Shown here: positions 61,560-64,000 of the stretch, piece by piece
How the letters are laid out: each line of letters begins with the position of its first letter
How positions within the stretch are numbered: position 1 is the stretch's first letter
Source of the DNA: JAAUTY01 sp964397305
GTDB taxonomy: Bacteria > Cyanobacteriota > Cyanobacteriia > Cyanobacteriales > Spirulinaceae
Assembly: GCA_964397305.1 (NCBI GenBank)
Contig: CAYNIP010000003.1
Location: forward strand, 62,001-126,000
Length of the DNA: 64,000 nucleotides
Reading direction: 5' to 3'
Notes under the pieces: generated by a model
What the model was told of the DNA's origin: nothing
Databases searched by the model: none
What the model saw: the letters and a program-made list of their open reading frames with translations, nothing else
Made by a program: the position numbers and the translations under genes

Positions 61560-61970
61560 ATGCTGCATTTACCGCGCTCCTTGCAGATTTGGTTTTTGCT
61601 CCTGCTGGGGGGGAGTTTAGGCCTAATTGTGGGCACTTTTTTGGTCTTGGTCCCGGCTTGGGGGGTGTTGCTGGCTTGGGCGATCGCCACGCTCTACTGC
61701 CTCGCGTTCTACTACTGGCAGCGCCGCGCTGTGTGGTGGGGGATGGGCGTGACGGTGGCCGTGGTGGCAGGCCTGACGCGCTTTGCGTCCGTGATTGATT
61801 TCATGGCGGCTTACCTCCCCTCGCTGCTTTACTGGATCTTTGGTGAGGCTGGGATGCACTTGCGGGCCTCTCGCGATCGCCGGTCAACCTTCTACATTCT
61901 CCTCAGCGCCACGGTCGGCCCCCTCTACCTGGGCTGGTGGCTGGCCGCTTGGGCAAACTGGGCGAATTAG
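61560..61970 (+). CDS. Small polytopic membrane protein, unknown
   Basis: This 136-residue protein has about four hydrophobic segments: IWFLLLLGGSLGLIVGTFLVL, WGVLLAWAIATLYCLAFYYW, MGVTVAVVAGLTRF with SVIDFMAAYLPSLLYWIF, and ILLSATVGPLYLGWWLAAWANW. The sequence after helix 3 is charged (HLRASRDRRS). I do not recognise a family. The ATG at 61560 is chosen over a TTG one codon upstream. The gene begins 26 bp after the target duplication of a family B element. Confidence 0.65.
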   Translation: MLHLPRSLQIWFLLLLGGSLGLIVGTFLVLVPAWGVLLAWAIATLYCLAFYYWQRRAVWWGMGVTVAVVAGLTRFASVIDFMAAYLPSLLYWIFGEAGMHLRASRDRRSTFYILLSATVGPLYLGWWLAAWANWAN

Positions 61971-62025
61971 GCTCAAACCCCTGGCAAGCTTGGGAACTGG
62001 CTAGCCGCGTTAATCCGGTTGGGGC

Positions 62026-62361
62026 TCACCCTTGCAGCCCAAAATAGGTCAGCACAAGGTCGGTCGCGCCTGTATTCGCGACTTCGTGCCGTTCCCACGG
62101 CTCGACCGCCACACAGACTCCGGGTTCTAGGATCTGGGGCTCGTCGTCAATCCAGATTGTGCCCGTGCCCGCTTCGACCAAAAACACTTCCCATATATCA
62201 GTATGGTGATGAGCACCGGCCACCTGCCCGGGGGCAAACCGTGCTTGGGCGAAGTTGGTGAGGTGGGGGAGGTCGCCGGCCTGGAAGAGGACGCGCTTGC
62301 GGATTGCCGGGTTGTGGGAGACGCCCTGGCTAGGCTGGGTCGAGAGGGAGGTATATTTCAT
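62026..62361 (-). CDS. Cupin-domain protein
   Basis: This 111-residue single-domain cupin has the metal-binding motifs GAHHHTDIWEVFLVEAGTG (two or three His and a Glu) and WERHEVANTG (third His). VLFQAGDLPHLTNFAQARFAPGQ comes before. Such small cupins may be dioxygenases, isomerases or binding proteins; the substrate is unknown. The ATG at 62361 is used. The frame continues upstream to 62481 only because a family B element without stops lies there. The element starts 26 bp from the start codon, so it now forms the upstream region. Confidence 0.85.
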   Translation of the reverse strand: MKYTSLSTQPSQGVSHNPAIRKRVLFQAGDLPHLTNFAQARFAPGQVAGAHHHTDIWEVFLVEAGTGTIWIDDEPQILEPGVCVAVEPWERHEVANTGATDLVLTYFGLQG

Positions 62362-62386
62362 CGTGATCAAGGGTAGCTTTCTGACT

Positions 62387-62499
62387 TGGGTGCATCTCCC
62401 TTTGAAGACTCCCCTTCGCCCTACCTGGGAAAAGGGGCCGGGGGATGGAGACGCGCAGCGGCTTCTCGCAGAGGGGGCCAACTAGCCTCACTGAGATGC
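62387..62499 (+). repeat. Family B element, complete, with 11-bp target duplication
   Basis: GCTTTCTGACT occurs at 62376-62386 and again at 62500-62510. Between them lies TGGGTGCATCTCCC to CTCACTGAGATGC with the usual family B interior. It is inserted directly upstream of the cupin gene. Confidence 0.9.
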
Positions 62500-62668
62500 G
62501 CTTTCTGACTCCCAGTATCTCCCAAGGCTGAACGGGGAAGACGGTCAGGGGTTTCCCCAGACGCTAAGATTGGATCGAGCCAAGCAGGCGCACGGTTGGA
62601 GTGTTATCGTTACACTGAATTATCACGGAACGTCCGAGTTTTCACCAACTTTACGTTTAGGTCACGCC

Positions 62669-64000
62669 ATGCGCGATCGCTTCACCCTCCTGGTTGCTGC
62701 CTCGCTGACCTGTAGCGGACTCGTGCTCGCGCCGCTACCGAGGCTGGGTCGAGCCGCCCTGTCGGCCCCAGAGTTCATCGCTCAGGCTGAGGAGGCCCCC
62801 CCCGAGACGGCTCCGGCTGACAACGGCAAAGGCGGTGAAACCACCCCCGTTGAGGCGGCGGCTCCGGAGGCTACCCCAACGGACGGCGACGAGGGCGGCG
62901 AGGCTGCTGATGAGGGCCCAGCCCTGCGAGTGGGCGATCGGGGGCCGGAGGTGCGGGAATTGCAGATGCGCCTCGAGCGACTCAAGCTTTACCAGGGTGA
63001 GGTTACGGGCGAATACGACGAAGCGACCGCGACGGCGGTGCGGAATTTTCAGGCGGCCAATGACCTCGAAGCCACGGGGGTCTTCAATGTCGAAACCTGG
63101 CGCAAGCTGGACGCGGCCCAAAACCCCCGGCGGCAGCAGCAACAACGCGGCGGCCTGTTCCGGATGTCCCGCAAGCGAGCCCTGGTTTTAATCGGCGGTG
63201 GCGGGCTGATTACCCTCCTGGGGGGCTTCGGGGCGATCTTGCTGCTGCTGCGTTTTATCAACAGCAGCCAAGCGGTAGAGCCGGAGGAGCCGGAGGCGTC
63301 CGAGGCGTCGCTCCCGGTTGAGGCGGACCACTTTGAGGATGCGATCGCGCCGTCTCCCGACGGGATGAGTGCCGACGAGCCGGAACCCGCCCTGAGCAAC
63401 GACAGCCCGGTTCCTGAGCCCGATCCCTGGCCTACTGGAATGCCCCCCGTGCGCTCCACAGCGGTTCCTCCCGGGGTCACCTATCCTCCCCGCCCGCGAC
63501 CCGAGGTAGCCCCCGAGCCACGGCCCCTGGACAAGCCTTTAGTCGGGGCCCCCGAGCCCTTCACAGCCAAGGCAGAGCCCCCGCCTTGGTCCCCCGAACC
63601 CCCCAATGGCTCTCCGGCCATAAATGAATCCCTGACGCCCCTGGAGCCGCCCCCAGCCCTGACGCGCCTCGACCGCGTGGACGAACTGATCCGCGAGCTG
63701 CGGGAGCCCGATGCCGACCAGCGCCAGCAGGCGATCTGGGAGCTGGCGCAACAGGCCGACTCCCGGGCAGTGCAGCCCCTAGTGAATTTGTTGCTGGACT
63801 CGGACTCCCAGCAGCAGAGCCTAATTCTCGAAGCCTTGTCCCAGATCGGCACTCGAGCTCTGAAGCCGATGAACCGGGCCCTGGCCCTCTCGCTGCAAGA
63901 CGATGATGCTCACGTCCGCAAGAATGCCATTCGCGATCTGACGCGCATTTATGAACTGGTGGCCCAGTTGAGCCAGTTGCTCTACTACGCGACGGATGAT
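62669..64000 (+). CDS. Peptidoglycan-binding and HEAT-repeat membrane protein, C-terminus cut by window edge
   Basis: From the ATG at 62669 the frame stays open for 444 codons to the edge. Residues 1-30 are a signal or anchor segment (FTLLVAASLTCSGLVLAPL). An Ala/Glu/Pro-rich linker follows, then a PG_binding_1 domain at ~88-150 (LRVGDRGPEVRELQMRLERLKLYQGEVTGEYDEATATAVRNFQ). A membrane helix at ~172-196 (ALVLIGGGGLITLLGGFGAILLLL) comes next, followed by a long Pro-rich stretch. HEAT-like repeats begin at about residue 330 (RVDELIRELREPDADQRQQAIWELAQQADSRAVQPLVNLLLDSD). This would tie the cell wall to a cytoplasmic interaction surface. Such fusions occur in cyanobacteria, but their role is unknown. 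The end is missing. Confidence 0.85.
   Translation, partial: MRDRFTLLVAASLTCSGLVLAPLPRLGRAALSAPEFIAQAEEAPPETAPADNGKGGETTPVEAAAPEATPTDGDEGGEAADEGPALRVGDRGPEVRELQMRLERLKLYQGEVTGEYDEATATAVRNFQAANDLEATGVFNVETWRKLDAAQNPRRQQQQRGGLFRMSRKRALVLIGGGGLITLLGGFGAILLLLRFINSSQAVEPEEPEASEASLPVEADHFEDAIAPSPDGMSADEPEPALSNDSPVPEPDPWPTGMPPVRSTAVPPGVTYPPRPRPEVAPEPRPLDKPLVGAPEPFTAKAEPPPWSPEPPNGSPAINESLTPLEPPPALTRLDRVDELIRELREPDADQRQQAIWELAQQADSRAVQPLVNLLLDSDSQQQSLILEALSQIGTRALKPMNRALALSLQDDDAHVRKNAIRDLTRIYELVAQLSQLLYYATDD

Noticed and set aside
62361..62481. N-terminal extension of the cupin gene
   Set aside because: The extra 40 codons are the antisense of a family B element with a target duplication, so they are not part of the protein.
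1..64000. GCGATCGC repeats as regulatory sites
   Set aside because: These are HIP1 palindromes, spread through coding and non-coding DNA at random positions as is usual in cyanobacteria. They mark the lineage and are not operators.
1..64000. tRNA, rRNA or riboswitch genes
   Set aside because: I looked for the T-loop and D-loop consensus and for conserved rRNA blocks and found none that fold plausibly. A covariance-model scan would be needed to exclude small RNAs.

Overview
The window is chromosomal DNA from a high-GC cyanobacterium. The palindrome GCGATCGC (HIP1), typical of cyanobacteria, is scattered through both genes and spacers. The gene set also fits: a plastid-terminal-oxidase-type alternative oxidase, a DUF1517 protein, quinolinate synthase, a RemA-like/gmk pair, RqcH, acyl-ACP synthetase, bCNG-type MscS, pentapeptide-repeat proteins and a TpsA-type haemagglutinin. 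The genus cannot be fixed from sequence alone. I saw no rRNA, tRNA or CRISPR array.

Layout. 1-3.8 kb: pentapeptide-repeat gene (cut by the window edge), a three-repeat hypothetical protein, a DUF1232 protein, small heat-shock protein hspA and PTOX. 4-10.8 kb: an accessory island with two mosaic AAA-ATPase/PD-(D/E)XK paralogues, the 3' remnant of a third copy, an inverse-autotransporter-like beta-barrel/beta-helix protein and a Phd/ParE toxin-antitoxin pair. 10.9-26.3 kb: mostly housekeeping (clpB, SulP transporter, PfkB kinase, O-antigen-ligase-like protein, alpha/beta hydrolase, clpP, M16 peptidase, gmk, remA-like, rqcH). 26.3-32.5 kb: rearranged DNA with a b-type cytochrome gene between two copies of the rqcH 3' end, tandem GC-rich repeats, a PMT-family glycosyltransferase, two Uma2 nuclease genes in an exact 848-bp tandem duplication, an IS4-type remnant and an hsdS 3' remnant. 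32.5-40 kb: acyl-ACP synthetase, a glycosyltransferase-like operon, mazG, an MFS transporter and an ABC-2 permease. 40.3-41.5 kb: a decayed ISAs1-type element. 41.7-47.9 kb: a small lipoprotein, nadA, a LysR regulator, dapB, a GGDEF remnant, a pentapeptide-repeat protein and a hydrolase. 47.9-51.6 kb: a cyclic-nucleotide-binding MscS channel and a PAS-LOV-adenylate cyclase. 52-64 kb: DUF1517, an EVE domain protein, a SucD-like protein, cysH, a 1766-residue TpsA protein, a cupin, and a peptidoglycan-binding/HEAT protein cut by the right edge.

The most interesting pair is the predicted blue-light-activated adenylate cyclase (50103-51572) lying on the same strand downstream of a predicted cAMP-binding channel (47947-49407). 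This suggests a light-to-cAMP-to-ion-flux module. The second theme is short non-coding mobile elements. I distinguish three modular families (A, B and C below) with terminal inverted repeats, several with visible 8-11 bp target duplications. They sit beside truncated genes, mark the joints of the Uma2 duplication and flank the IS element.
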